Shown here one piece after another: positions 23,867-33,103 of a stretch of DNA of 64,000 bases. The translations under genes and the position numbers were made by a program. The notes beneath the pieces were generated by a model that was not told the DNA's origin, searched no databases, and saw nothing but the letters and a program-made list of their open reading frames with translations. Numbering within the stretch: the first letter of the stretch is position 1; every line of letters starts with the position of its first letter. The stretch comes from an uncultured Acetatifactor sp. (GTDB lineage: Bacteria > Bacillota > Clostridia > Lachnospirales > Lachnospiraceae): assembly GCA_910578995.1 (NCBI GenBank), contig CAJTSY010000002.1:60045-124044 (forward strand). Direction: 5' to 3'.

Positions 23867-25501
23867 TCAGTTTTCCTCCTCTGCCGTAATGACAGCAAAG
23901 GCAATGTTCGTGGCATGATCCGCCACCCGCTCCAGTCCTGAAGCGATATCCGAGAACAGCATTCCCGCTTCCGGAGTGCACTCCCCCTTTGTCAGGCGCT
24001 GTACATGACATTTCTGCATTTCCTTTTCCTTGGCATCCACCCTGTCCTCCAGCGCAATAACGTCCTGCATGTGGCTCTCGTCACTTCTGGCAAACATATC
24101 CACTGAATACCGTATCAGTTTGGTTACCATCTCAAGCAGTTCCCCCAGCTCCCTCTGTGCCTCCTGGCTGATGACGACACCCCCCTCCTTCCTCTGCCTG
24201 GCCGCATCCGCCACATTCTCCGCATGATCTCCGATTCTCTCAATGTCGTTTACCACATGGAAAAGCGCGCCCAGGCTTTTTAAGTCTTCTATGGGAAGGG
24301 TAGTCTGGTTGATCTTCACCAGGTAATCCGTTATGGCATGGTTCAGAAAGTTGATGTTTTTCTCCACCTCATAGACCTCGCTGATATCCTCTTCGTCCAG
24401 GGTGATCAGGGCGTTCATGGCCCGGGTCAGGTTCTCGCTTGCCAGGGAAGCCATGCGGTCCAGCTCCTTTATGACCTCCACCACCGCCGTGGCAGGATTG
24501 AACACCACTTTATCCCCTATATACTTCAGCTGATAGCTTTCCCGATAGTTCACCTTCTTATCCTCTCCGGGTACGCAGAGGCAGGACAGCCTCACAATGG
24601 CATTGGAAAAAGGAAAGAGCACAATCACCTGGAAAATCTTGATAATGGTATGGGCATTGGCCACGAAGCGGCCATTGTCGGAGGAAACCGCCCATATGGC
24701 CTTCATGACGGGTTCTTCCGCCACAAATAGAATCACGTACAAAAGCGCCGTACCGATCACGTTGAACCAGAAATGGATCAGCGCGGCCCTCTTTGCGTCC
24801 TTTTTGCCGGCCATGGATGCCAGGAGGGCGGTGGTGCACGCGCCGATATTGCAGCCCAGTATAATGTAAAGGGAAATGCGCAGGGACAGAAGGTCCTGGT
24901 TTGCCAGGAGCAGAACAATGCTGACCGTGACAGAGGAGCTCTGGATCACAGTGGTCAGTACAAGTCCCATAAGGGTGGCCACAAAAGGCGTCTTAAGGGA
25001 ACCCATCAGATTCACCACCTGGGGCACCTCCCTCATTCCCGCCATGGAACTGGACATGGTGCTTAAGCCCAGGAACAGGACACCGAAGCCGATGATGATA
25101 TCCGCAAACTTCTTTATCCTGTCTACCTTGCAGAACATCGCCACCAGCACACCCACCAGAAGAATAATGGGCGCATATGCGGAGAGGTTAAAGGAAACTA
25201 ACTGTGACGTGACCGTGGTACCGATATTGGCGCCGAAAATGACGCCCGCGGCCTGATAAAGGTTCATCAGCCCGGCATTGACAAAGCTGACCACCATGGC
25301 GGTACAGGCTGAAGAAGACTGGATAATACCGGTAAAAATGATACCCACAATCATACCCGAAAAACGGTTGGTGGTAAAGATCTCAAGAATCCGCCTCAGC
25401 TTTGCGCCGGCGACCTTTTCTATGGAGTCGCTCATGACACGCATGCCGAAAAGAAACAGGCCGAGTCCTCCGGCCATTGATAATATAATGCTTGCACTCA
25501 T
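23867..25501 (-). CDS. Na+/phosphate cotransporter with C-terminal PhoU-like domain
   Basis: A 544-residue protein of the NptA/PF02690 family. Two inverted Na/Pi repeats each carry the QSSS substrate motif (GIIQSSSACTAMVV and TTVIQSSSVTVSIV), with about eight helices in residues 1-320. The C-terminal 200 residues are a PhoU-like helical bundle (NVADAARQRKEGG; VALEDRVDAKEKEMQKCHV-type segments). It probably imports phosphate with sodium or adjusts cellular phosphate. GGGAGAA precedes the ATG. It stands alone between truB-ribF and the NlpC/P60 gene. Its leader contains an 18-bp palindrome. Confidence 0.9.
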   Translation of the reverse strand: MSASIILSMAGGLGLFLFGMRVMSDSIEKVAGAKLRRILEIFTTNRFSGMIVGIIFTGIIQSSSACTAMVVSFVNAGLMNLYQAAGVIFGANIGTTVTSQLVSFNLSAYAPIILLVGVLVAMFCKVDRIKKFADIIIGFGVLFLGLSTMSSSMAGMREVPQVVNLMGSLKTPFVATLMGLVLTTVIQSSSVTVSIVLLLANQDLLSLRISLYIILGCNIGACTTALLASMAGKKDAKRAALIHFWFNVIGTALLYVILFVAEEPVMKAIWAVSSDNGRFVANAHTIIKIFQVIVLFPFSNAIVRLSCLCVPGEDKKVNYRESYQLKYIGDKVVFNPATAVVEVIKELDRMASLASENLTRAMNALITLDEEDISEVYEVEKNINFLNHAITDYLVKINQTTLPIEDLKSLGALFHVVNDIERIGDHAENVADAARQRKEGGVVISQEAQRELGELLEMVTKLIRYSVDMFARSDESHMQDVIALEDRVDAKEKEMQKCHVQRLTKGECTPEAGMLFSDIASGLERVADHATNIAFAVITAEEEN

Positions 25502-25582
25502 TTGTTCTTCTCCCGAATGGTTTTTACGCCAGAAACCGGTTATTTCCGCGCGGTTTCCGGCATGTTATCTCCTGGAAATACC

Positions 25583-25656
25583 GTCAGGCAGCTGCCTGAC
25601 ACGCACTGTATCAGCGCATTCCATTTTATTTTACGGGAAAAGACAAAATTTTACAA
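25583..25656 (-). promoter_or_regulatory. Na/Pi gene promoter and 18-bp leader palindrome
   Basis: Minus strand TTGTAA (25651-25656), 17 bases, TAAAAT (25628-25633). Downstream at 25583-25600 is a perfect 18-bp palindrome, GTCAGGCAGCTGCCTGAC, in the untranslated leader. It could be an operator or form an RNA hairpin. Confidence 0.5.
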
Positions 25657-25699
25657 TAGTTTTCCGAATAATTTTTTGCGAACCGGTTTTTGGCCCTGC

Positions 25700-26608
25700 T
25701 TATCCCGCCCCCGCCGCAATATCCAGCTCCAGCTGCCTGCGCAGGGCCTCCACGTTCTCAAACTTCCGCTCCGGCCTGTGAAAGGAACACAGATATACCT
25801 CCGCCGGCTGCCCGTACACATCCTGGTCAAAGTCATAGAGATAGGACTCCACCCCCATAACCCTACCCTCCGTAACGGTAGGCTTATATCCTACATTTGT
25901 AATGGCACGGCGACTCTCCCCGCCAACGTTTACCCTGGAAAAATAGACACCGTTTGGCGGCAGCAGCTTGTTTTCGTCCGGTAGTATATTTACTGTCGGA
26001 AAACCGATTTTTCTGCCGATGTGATTCCCCTTCACCACCTCCCCGGCCACCAGATAGGGCATTCCAAGCAGCCTGCACACTGTCTCCATCTCCCCCCGCT
26101 CCGCCTTCAAGCGCACAAGAGTTGAACTGACCTCCTCCCCGTCCAGGCACACCTTGTCTATGGTCTTAAACGCAAATCCCAGCCGCGGTCCCAGTTCCCG
26201 CAGCAGGCTGGCATTTCCCGCCCCTCCGGCGCCAAAGGACAAATCCGTCCCCGCGGCCACAAACCGCGCTTTCATCCGTCCTGCCAGAATCTCCCCTGCG
26301 AATCTTTCCGGAGGCGTGGCGGCGGTCTCCCTGTTTAAGGGAAATTCAATGAGGATGTCCACCCCCATCTTTTCAAACAGGAGCCGCTTTTCCTCCCGTG
26401 TGGTCAGTTCCCTGCTGTCACCGCTTCCAAAAAAGCGCGCCGGGGGCGGGTCAAAGGTAAAAACACAGGCAGCCAGTCCATCTTTTTTGCGGGACAATAT
26501 CTCCTCCAGAAGTCTTCTGTGGCCGATGTGTATCCCGTCAAATTTTCCGATGGCGGCTGCCGTCTCTGCCCCCAGGCAAAAATCCGTGGTATCTGCTATG
26601 ATTTCCAA
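25700..26608 (-). CDS. ribF: Bifunctional riboflavin kinase / FAD synthetase
   Basis: A 302-residue enzyme. The N-terminal nucleotidyltransferase half has AAAIGKFDGIHIGHRRLL (GxFDGxHxGH) and VSSTLVR; the C-terminal flavokinase half has GRKIGFPTVNI and GVYFSRV. It phosphorylates riboflavin to FMN and adenylates it to FAD. The start is TTG at 26608 with GGAGAG ten bases upstream; no ATG fits. It follows truB by 19 bp and ends the rimP-ribF operon. Confidence 0.95.
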   Translation of the reverse strand: MEIIADTTDFCLGAETAAAIGKFDGIHIGHRRLLEEILSRKKDGLAACVFTFDPPPARFFGSGDSRELTTREEKRLLFEKMGVDILIEFPLNRETAATPPERFAGEILAGRMKARFVAAGTDLSFGAGGAGNASLLRELGPRLGFAFKTIDKVCLDGEEVSSTLVRLKAERGEMETVCRLLGMPYLVAGEVVKGNHIGRKIGFPTVNILPDENKLLPPNGVYFSRVNVGGESRRAITNVGYKPTVTEGRVMGVESYLYDFDQDVYGQPAEVYLCSFHRPERKFENVEALRRQLELDIAAGAG

Positions 26609-26627
26609 TATCTGCTCACTCTCCAGA

Positions 26628-27533
26628 TCAGTCTTTCTCCAAAAACATCTTTACAGGCTTATAACGCCGCTGCTCCGGCTCCCAGACATAAATGCCCGCA
26701 AAGCTTTCATCCGGCCTGTATACGCGAATCCATCCTCCGTCGGCGTGGATTTCCTTCTCCAGTGTCTGCCCTGCATAAAAAACATTGCCGTTGTCCACCA
26801 ACCGGCAATAATCCCGCTGCACATGAAGTGCCGGATATTCTGCAAACACACTGTCCACAGGGATAATGGCCCCGCCCAGCCTGCCCTCCTCCTTCAGCTG
26901 CTGCAGTTCCCCCAGGGTGTGTGCATTTTCCAGGACAAACTCCCCCACCCTGGTACGCTCCAGTTTTCCCATGGTGCCGCCGCATCCAAGCCTCTCCCCG
27001 ATATCGGCACAGAGGGTTCTGACATAGGTTCCCTTGGAACAGACCACCCTGAAACGCACCATTGGCAGAGAACATTCCAGTATCTCCATTTTCCGTATCG
27101 AAACCGGCCTGGGTTTTCGTTCCACCTCTTTCCCGGCCCTGGCAAGTTCATACAGCTTTTTTCCGTTCACCTTCAATGCGGAATACATTGGGGGAGTCTG
27201 CCAGTATTCACCTGTAAAAGAGGCAAAAATCTCCTGAACCTGCTGTCCGGAGACTTTCACGGGATGAACAGCCAGAATCTTTCCCGTGGTGTCCTGGGTG
27301 TCCGTCTCCGTTCCCAGAAGCAGTTCCGCCACGTATTCCTTCTCCCTGTCCGCCAGCATGTCACAGAGCCTGGTGGCGCTGCCCAGGCACACAGGCAGCA
27401 CGCCTGTAGCCATGGGATCAAGAGTTCCCGTATGCCCTATCTTCCTCTGGCCGCAGATGCCCCTCATTTTGGCCACCACGTCATGGGAAGTAAACCCGCT
27501 CTCCTTAAAAATCACTGTTATCCCGTTCATCAT
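26628..27533 (-). CDS. truB: tRNA pseudouridine(55) synthase
   Basis: A 301-residue enzyme that makes pseudouridine 55 in the T-loop of tRNAs. KIGHTGTLDPMATGVLPVCLG carries the catalytic Asp. KEYVAELLLGTETDTQDTTG and the C-terminal PUA-like part are also present. The start (ATG-ATG, GGGAAG upstream) lies 29 bp inside the end of nrnA, so translation is probably coupled. This is its usual place after rbfA and nrnA in Firmicutes. Confidence 0.97.
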   Translation of the reverse strand: MMNGITVIFKESGFTSHDVVAKMRGICGQRKIGHTGTLDPMATGVLPVCLGSATRLCDMLADREKEYVAELLLGTETDTQDTTGKILAVHPVKVSGQQVQEIFASFTGEYWQTPPMYSALKVNGKKLYELARAGKEVERKPRPVSIRKMEILECSLPMVRFRVVCSKGTYVRTLCADIGERLGCGGTMGKLERTRVGEFVLENAHTLGELQQLKEEGRLGGAIIPVDSVFAEYPALHVQRDYCRLVDNGNVFYAGQTLEKEIHADGGWIRVYRPDESFAGIYVWEPEQRRYKPVKMFLEKD

Positions 27534-28497
27534 GATCTGCTTCCCATTTCCTTAACTGCTTTTCTATATGTAGCGAGAGATTATTCACACAGTCGTGGAA
27601 GGTTCCCGACAGAGTGCACCCCGCCGCCCGTGCATGCCCGCCGCCGCCGAAATAGGCCGCTATCTGAGCCACGTCCACTTTCTCCCCTGACCGCATGCTT
27701 ACCTTATATTCCAGCACGCCCGTCTGGTACATAAAGATGGCACACTCAATGCCCTCAATGTTGCGCAGCTGGTTTACAATGCCCTCCAGGTCCCTGGGTT
27801 CCGCATGGTAAAAGTCCATGGTCTTGCGGTCTATGGAGCTGACAATACAGCTCCCCCCCAGAAAACGGATGCTCTCCATCAGGGTCCTGCCCATAATCTG
27901 AGCCTGCACATAAGTTTTCTGGTAAAAGGTCTCCTGGATCAGTCTGGGAAAGTCAAACCCAAAGGCAATCAGCTCCGCACCCTTCCTGAGCGTGGCCGGG
28001 GTGGTATTGGAGTACTGGAACACGCCTGTGTCATGAATCATTCCCACATATATGGCCTTTGCCATCTCTTTGTCCAGTCTGTCCTTCTCCATCAGGTCAT
28101 AGAGCAGCTCACAGGTGGATCCCACATCCGGCCTGATATAATTGATCATGCAGCTGCCCTGATTGCTGATATGATGGTCAATATTAACGGTCTTTCCCGC
28201 AGTCTCCACATACCTGGCTGCAGACCCGGTTCTGTCCGCCGTGCTGTCCAGCACAAAAAACACGTCAAAGGGTTCCTCCTGGGGAAAATCGGACTGAATC
28301 TCCTCAAACCCTCTGATCTCCCTGAAAATGTCCGCAGGTTTCTCCAGAAAAACGCGAACCTGTGCCTGGGGGAAACACTTTCCCAGGTACTGCCACAGCC
28401 CCAGGCAGGCCCCCACGCAGTCGCCATCCGGCCTCACATGCCCGCTGATACCGATACGGGCCGCATTCCTGCATTCTTCCAACAGATTCAATTCCAT
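27505..28497 (-). CDS. nrnA: DHH-family bifunctional oligoribonuclease/PAP phosphatase
   Basis: A 330-residue DHH/DHHA1 phosphoesterase: HVRPDGDCVGACLGL, FFVLDSTADRTG, the name-giving VNIDHHISN, YVGMIHDTGVFQYSNT and a C-terminal FGGGGHARAAGCTL that binds substrate. NrnA degrades nanoRNAs and pGpG and dephosphorylates 3'-phosphoadenosine-5'-phosphate. I chose ATG 28497 (AAGGGAA upstream) over GTG 28524, which has no site. It is in the usual position between rbfA and truB. Confidence 0.94.
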   Translation of the reverse strand: MELNLLEECRNAARIGISGHVRPDGDCVGACLGLWQYLGKCFPQAQVRVFLEKPADIFREIRGFEEIQSDFPQEEPFDVFFVLDSTADRTGSAARYVETAGKTVNIDHHISNQGSCMINYIRPDVGSTCELLYDLMEKDRLDKEMAKAIYVGMIHDTGVFQYSNTTPATLRKGAELIAFGFDFPRLIQETFYQKTYVQAQIMGRTLMESIRFLGGSCIVSSIDRKTMDFYHAEPRDLEGIVNQLRNIEGIECAIFMYQTGVLEYKVSMRSGEKVDVAQIAAYFGGGGHARAAGCTLSGTFHDCVNNLSLHIEKQLRKWEADHDERDNSDF

Positions 28498-28533
28498 TCC
28501 TTCACTTCCCTTCGCCTTACTCACATTTATTGC

Positions 28534-28962
28534 CTACGGTGCCGGCTCTTCCCCGCCGTCCCCTGTATCGTCCTCTCCGCTCTCCTTCCGGATGCGGGCC
28601 GCCTGGTCGTCCATTGCTATCACTTCATCTATTTTCTGGGACATATTAACCCCATACGCGATGGACTGATCCATCAAAAAGCTGATCTCCGGCGTATTGC
28701 GCAGATTTATCACCTTTGCCAGGCGGTTTTTGATAAAGCCTTCCGCGCTTTTAAGTCCCTCCAGGGTGGCTTTCCGTGCCTCTTCCTCCCCGAGGACACT
28801 GATCCATGCCTTGCAGCTCTTCAAATCCGGAGCAACCTCCACGGACACCACACTTGTCCAGGGACTGATCCGGGGATCCTTGATCTCCCCCCGGATAACC
28901 TCTGCCAGCACCCGCTGTACTTCCCCGTTGATTCGGATATTTTTTACACTGTTCTTTTTCAT
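28534..28962 (-). CDS. rbfA: 30S ribosome-binding factor A
   Basis: A 142-residue protein with MKKNSVKNIRINGEVQRVLAEVIRGEIKDPRISPWTSVVSVEV and EISFLMDQSIAYGVNMSQKIDE, the KH-like RbfA fold. It assists late 16S rRNA maturation and cold adaptation. The C-terminal 25 residues are acidic and low in complexity (KESGEDDTGDGGEEPAP). ATG 28962 follows GGGGATGG; the frame upstream lacks similarity. It lies 58 bp after infB. Confidence 0.95.
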   Translation of the reverse strand: MKKNSVKNIRINGEVQRVLAEVIRGEIKDPRISPWTSVVSVEVAPDLKSCKAWISVLGEEEARKATLEGLKSAEGFIKNRLAKVINLRNTPEISFLMDQSIAYGVNMSQKIDEVIAMDDQAARIRKESGEDDTGDGGEEPAP

Positions 28963-29020
28963 ATACCATCCCCGTAAATCCGCTCTCAGACCCCACCGCA
29001 CGCCGGCTTTTAAACCCGGC

Positions 29021-32000
29021 TCAGCGGGGTACCTCAACCATCACATATGCTTCCACTACATCGAACTCCTGTATCTTGTCAAATCCCTCAAATACAAGTC
29101 CGCATTCATAACCTTCCTTGACTTCCTTCACGTCATCCTTAAACCGCTTCAGGGAAGCCAGGCTGCCCTCGTATATCTGCTCGCCCTCCCTGGTGATGCG
29201 GATCCTGCACCCTCTCTGGAAGATACCGTCCGTCACATAGGAACCGGCAATGTTTCCGATCTGGGAAGCCTTGAATATCTGCCTGATTTCCGCGTGTCCG
29301 ATGACTTTCTCCTCGAATACGGGATCCAGCATGCCCTTCATGGCGGCCTCCACATCCTCGATGGCCTGGTAGATGACTTTGTACAGTCTGACATCCACGC
29401 CTTCACGTTCTGCCGTAGCCTTGGCCGTGGAATCGGGCCTTACGTTAAAGCCGATAATGATGGCATTGGAAGCGCTTGCAAGTGTCACATCCGACTCATT
29501 GATGGCGCCCACGCCTCCGTGGATGCACTTCACCACGATCTCCTCGTTGGACAGCTTCAGCAGCGACTGCTTCACGGCCTCCACACTGCCCTGTACATCC
29601 GCCTTCACGATCAGGTTCAGTTCCTTCAGGTTGCCTTCCTTGATCTGGGAGAACAGGTCATCCAGGGACATCTTGCTCCTGGTCTCCTCCAGCATCTTCT
29701 CCTTGTTCTGCGCAAGGTAGGTCTCTGCATAGGATTTGGCAGTTTTGTCATTTTCATGCGCCAGGAAGACTTCACCTGCACTGGGAACATCTGACAATCC
29801 CAAAATTTCAACCGGCATGGACGGCGTGGCTTCCTTTACCCTCCTGCCCTTGTCGTCGATCATTGCCCTGACTTTGCCGTGGCATGCACCCGCGGAGACA
29901 AAATCTCCCACATGCAGGGTACCCTTCTGTACCAGAACGGTGGCCACCGGTCCCCGGCCCTTATCCAGTTCGGCCTCAATGACCAGTCCCCTGGCCCTTC
30001 TGTCAGGATTGGCCTTTAACTCCATGATATCCGCTGTCAGCAGAATGGTCTCCAGCAGATTCTCAATGCCTTCCCCTGACTTTGCGGATACCGGGACAAA
30101 CTCCGTATTTCCGCCCCAGTCAGTGGCGACCAGTTCGTACTCCGTCAGTTCCTGCTTCACACGCTCGATGTTGGCCGAGGGCTTGTCGATCTTATTTACC
30201 GCCACCACGATCTCTATGCCCGCCGCCTTGGCGTGGCTGATGGCCTCCACGGTCTGGGGCATGACGCCGTCGTCCGCGGCAACTACCAGAATGGCGATAT
30301 CGGTAGAATTAGCCCCCCGCATACGCATGGCGGTGAATGCCTCATGTCCCGGCGTGTCCAGGAATGTGATCTTTCTTCCGTTTACTGTTACAGTGTATGC
30401 CCCGATGTGCTGGGTAATCCCACCGGCCTCCCTGTCGGTCACATGGGTCTTCCTTATCGTGTCAAGGAGGGATGTCTTACCATGGTCCACATGGCCCATG
30501 ACACAGATAACGGGCGGGCGCTCCTGGAGGGATGCTTCCTCGTCCTCCTCCTCCTTCAGCAGCTCCTCAATGACATCTACTTTTACTTCCTTCTCACAGA
30601 GAATATCATACTCCATTGCAATATTCTCTGCTTCCTCGTATGATATTTCCTGGTTTACCGTAACAATTTTGCCTTCCAGGAACAGCTTCTTTACGATAAC
30701 GGAGGGCTGTACCTTGATCTTTTCGGCAAATTCCTTGATGGTGACCGCCTCAGGCAGAACCACCACCTTGATCACTTCCTCCGCCACTTCTTCCTTCTTC
30801 TTTTCCGGCCTGATGAATCTGCCGGGTTTCTTCCTTAAGGCCTCGTCTTCCTCGTAAATATGATCCTTCCTGGAGCGCTTGCCCTTCTCCTGGCTGTTCG
30901 CCCGTCTCTTGTCTTCCTCGCGCTTTTTCTCCATGTCCTTGGCAGGAGCAGCGTCCCCTCCAAAGCCTTTGCCCGGTTTATTATCCCGGAATCCACTTCC
31001 CGGTCCGCCATTGCCTCTGCCGTCGCGCGGACCACCGCTGAAACTGCGGTTGCTGCCCGGACCGCCCCCCGGACCACGGCGATCACCTGCAGCGCCCACA
31101 GCACCCGGCCTGCCGCCTCTCTGAAATCCGCTCTGTCTGTCGCCCTGGGGTCTGCCATTCTGTCCGCTGCCTCCTCTTGACTGGAACTGTCCTCTGTCCT
31201 GCCTGCCGCCCTGACTGCCTCCCTGGCCGGCATAAGTACTCCCGTATCCGCGGCTGTCACGGTTGCGGCCGTCACGGCTGTCCGACGAGTATCCGCCCTG
31301 GCCGCGTTCTCCCTGGAAGCGTCCCGGCCTTCCGGACCTGTCCTGGCTGTTTCCCTCCCCCTGGGGTCTGCCCTGGTTCCGGTCTCCCTGGAACCTGTCG
31401 TTCTGGCTTCTGTCCCTCCTGGGTCTGTCTGCCTGGTTCCTGTCACTCTGGAATCTGTCGCCCTGGTTTCTGTCACTCTGGAACCTGTCGCCCTGATTTC
31501 TGTCATTCTGGAACCTGTCGCCCTGGCTTCTGTCATTCTGGGGCCTTTCACTCCTGGGTCTTTCATTTACAGTACCCTGAACCTGGGGCTTTTCCGCAAA
31601 ACCCTTTCCGGCCTGGATCTTTTCCCTTCCATCCTGGATTTTCTCATTATTGGTCTTTTCATTCACAGGCCGCTCGTTCTGTGGCTTCTGAACCTGCGCC
31701 AGCTTTTCCTCAGCCTGGACTTTACGGTTTTCCGCCTGCTCCGGCCGCGCCTTGGGCTGGGGCCTGGCAGGCGGCACCATCTGCACGGAAGGCGTGGGGG
31801 AAGGCGGGGTCAGCGGTTTGATACGAACGGTGGGCTGCACCTGGGGCCTGCGGTCCCCGCGGTCACGGCGCTGCTCGTTACGTCCGCCCTGTCTGCCCTG
31901 TCCTCCCTGGTTCTGTCCCTGTCTCCTGTTATTTCCACCCTGCTGTCCGGAACGCTGTCCCTGCATTTTGGAATTCTGGGGATTGCTCACAAATATAATG

Positions 32001-32305
32001 GTTTTCTTCTTTTTGGGCGCATCGCCTGCCGGATTTTCAGCCGGCCTGGCAGTCTGGGGCACATCCTTTGCGGCTGTCCTTGGCGCGCCTTCCTTTACGG
32101 CTTCCTTCTTTCTGGGTGTTTCAGCCTTCTCCGGAGTACTCTTCGCACTCTTGCCAAAAGCTTTCCGCACTAACTGCGAGGCATCTTCATCTATGGAGCT
32201 CTGTGCAGCCTTGGCTTCGATTCCCTTTCCCTGCAGAAAGCCCAAAATGTCTTTGCTTTGCACCTCTAGTTCTTTAGCGAGTTCATGTACCTTTACTTTC
32301 GCCAT
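29021..32305 (-). CDS. infB: Translation initiation factor IF-2, with an expanded repeat-rich N-terminus
   Basis: A 1094-residue protein, longer than the usual 700-950. Residues 1-52 are the IF2 N-domain (MAKVKVHELAKELEVQSKDILGFL). About residues 60-480 are a disordered region rich in Arg, Asn, Gln, Asp and Gly, including five to six imperfect copies of the decapeptide NQGDRFQSDR (DNA 31380-31560, 30-nt unit). A second N-domain follows (VVLPEAVTIKEFAEKIKVQP). The GTPase starts near residue 595 (VMGHVDHGKTSL, DTPGHEAF, NKID) and the C-terminal domains bind initiator tRNA. ATG 32305 follows GGAGG. Its place in the operon is standard. Confidence 0.97.
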   Translation of the reverse strand: MAKVKVHELAKELEVQSKDILGFLQGKGIEAKAAQSSIDEDASQLVRKAFGKSAKSTPEKAETPRKKEAVKEGAPRTAAKDVPQTARPAENPAGDAPKKKKTIIFVSNPQNSKMQGQRSGQQGGNNRRQGQNQGGQGRQGGRNEQRRDRGDRRPQVQPTVRIKPLTPPSPTPSVQMVPPARPQPKARPEQAENRKVQAEEKLAQVQKPQNERPVNEKTNNEKIQDGREKIQAGKGFAEKPQVQGTVNERPRSERPQNDRSQGDRFQNDRNQGDRFQSDRNQGDRFQSDRNQADRPRRDRSQNDRFQGDRNQGRPQGEGNSQDRSGRPGRFQGERGQGGYSSDSRDGRNRDSRGYGSTYAGQGGSQGGRQDRGQFQSRGGSGQNGRPQGDRQSGFQRGGRPGAVGAAGDRRGPGGGPGSNRSFSGGPRDGRGNGGPGSGFRDNKPGKGFGGDAAPAKDMEKKREEDKRRANSQEKGKRSRKDHIYEEDEALRKKPGRFIRPEKKKEEVAEEVIKVVVLPEAVTIKEFAEKIKVQPSVIVKKLFLEGKIVTVNQEISYEEAENIAMEYDILCEKEVKVDVIEELLKEEEDEEASLQERPPVICVMGHVDHGKTSLLDTIRKTHVTDREAGGITQHIGAYTVTVNGRKITFLDTPGHEAFTAMRMRGANSTDIAILVVAADDGVMPQTVEAISHAKAAGIEIVVAVNKIDKPSANIERVKQELTEYELVATDWGGNTEFVPVSAKSGEGIENLLETILLTADIMELKANPDRRARGLVIEAELDKGRGPVATVLVQKGTLHVGDFVSAGACHGKVRAMIDDKGRRVKEATPSMPVEILGLSDVPSAGEVFLAHENDKTAKSYAETYLAQNKEKMLEETRSKMSLDDLFSQIKEGNLKELNLIVKADVQGSVEAVKQSLLKLSNEEIVVKCIHGGVGAINESDVTLASASNAIIIGFNVRPDSTAKATAEREGVDVRLYKVIYQAIEDVEAAMKGMLDPVFEEKVIGHAEIRQIFKASQIGNIAGSYVTDGIFQRGCRIRITREGEQIYEGSLASLKRFKDDVKEVKEGYECGLVFEGFDKIQEFDVVEAYVMVEVPR

Positions 32306-32324
32306 GCTTTCCTCCATTTCTGCC

Positions 32325-32645
32325 TTAAACGGCGCCTTGTTTCTCTTTCAGTTGTTTCATGATCGCATCCGCTAATCCCGCGTCACATACGCCCAATGAT
32401 GACCGAAAATCCTTACCGATGGCCTTACCAAGGGTTTCCCTTGTTCCGTAATATGCAGTGGGAACCTCATAATAGGAACATTTGTCAGTAAACAATTTTC
32501 TGGTATTATCCGACGCATCCTCCGCAATGATTACCAGCATGGCGGAGCCTTTTCTAATTGCCTCCAGGGTCTGAAATTCACCGCTGACCAGATTGCGTCC
32601 CCTCATGGCCATTCCCAAAAGCATCAAAACCTTATCCTGCCTCAA
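32325..32645 (-). CDS. ylxQ: L7Ae-family ribosomal-type RNA-binding protein (YlxQ)
   Basis: A 106-residue protein of the L7Ae/YlxQ kind: VLMLLGMAMRGRNLVSGEFQTLEAIRKGSAMLVIIAEDASDNT and TDKCSYYEVPTAYYGTRETLGKAIGKD. It binds kink-turn RNA. The best start is TTG at 32645, ten bases after GGAGGAG and 14 bp inside the end of rnpM; the ATG seven codons later would remove conserved residues. It sits between rnpM and infB, 20 bp upstream of the latter. Confidence 0.9.
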   Translation of the reverse strand: MRQDKVLMLLGMAMRGRNLVSGEFQTLEAIRKGSAMLVIIAEDASDNTRKLFTDKCSYYEVPTAYYGTRETLGKAIGKDFRSSLGVCDAGLADAIMKQLKEKQGAV

Positions 32646-32904
32646 GCTTTTCAAACTCCTCCTCCAAAGTATCATATACTTCACTTGGAATACGCATTTT
32701 GAACGAACGCTCAAGGCCCTTGTTCTTCCTGGCTTTCATCAGGCATTCTCTGCTCTTACAAACATATGCGCCTCTTCCGTTCTTCTTGCCTGTTACATCC
32801 AGGCATATCTCATTTTCGGCTGTTTTCAGGACTCTCATCATATCCCGTTTTCCCTTCATCTCACCGCAGCCCACACACTGCCTCAAAGGAATCTTTTTTG
32901 CCAT
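32632..32904 (-). CDS. rnpM: RNase P modulator RnpM (YlxR)
   Basis: A 90-residue YlxR-family protein: PLRQCVGCGEMKGKRDMMRVL with the CxxC pair, KNGRGAYVCKSRECLMKARKNKGLERSF. YlxR is known to bind the RNA of RNase P and modulate it. It lies between nusA and ylxQ as in most Firmicutes, about 200 bp after the nusA stop. Its end overlaps ylxQ, so they are likely translationally coupled. Confidence 0.95.
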   Translation of the reverse strand: MAKKIPLRQCVGCGEMKGKRDMMRVLKTAENEICLDVTGKKNGRGAYVCKSRECLMKARKNKGLERSFKMRIPSEVYDTLEEEFEKLEAG

Positions 32905-33103
32905 ATAAAACCCTGCTCCTCAATATTTCGCATGCCCTTCCGAAATGCCGGGCCGCTGTTGTGTATACCCTCAGCCCCTCAGTTTCCCCGAGACCCCATA
33001 TCCTGCTTATTCCCCGGTTCCTCTGAGGTTTCGTATCTCCGCATTCTTACGGTTCTCCCGGCTCAGTCTATTCCCTGTTCTCTTCCGGTTCCTCCGGCTC
33101 CCC

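Noticed and set aside
31380..31560. Regular 30-bp repeats that could suggest a CRISPR array
   Set aside because: The repeats are contiguous with no unique spacers and encode the decapeptide region of IF-2 in frame.
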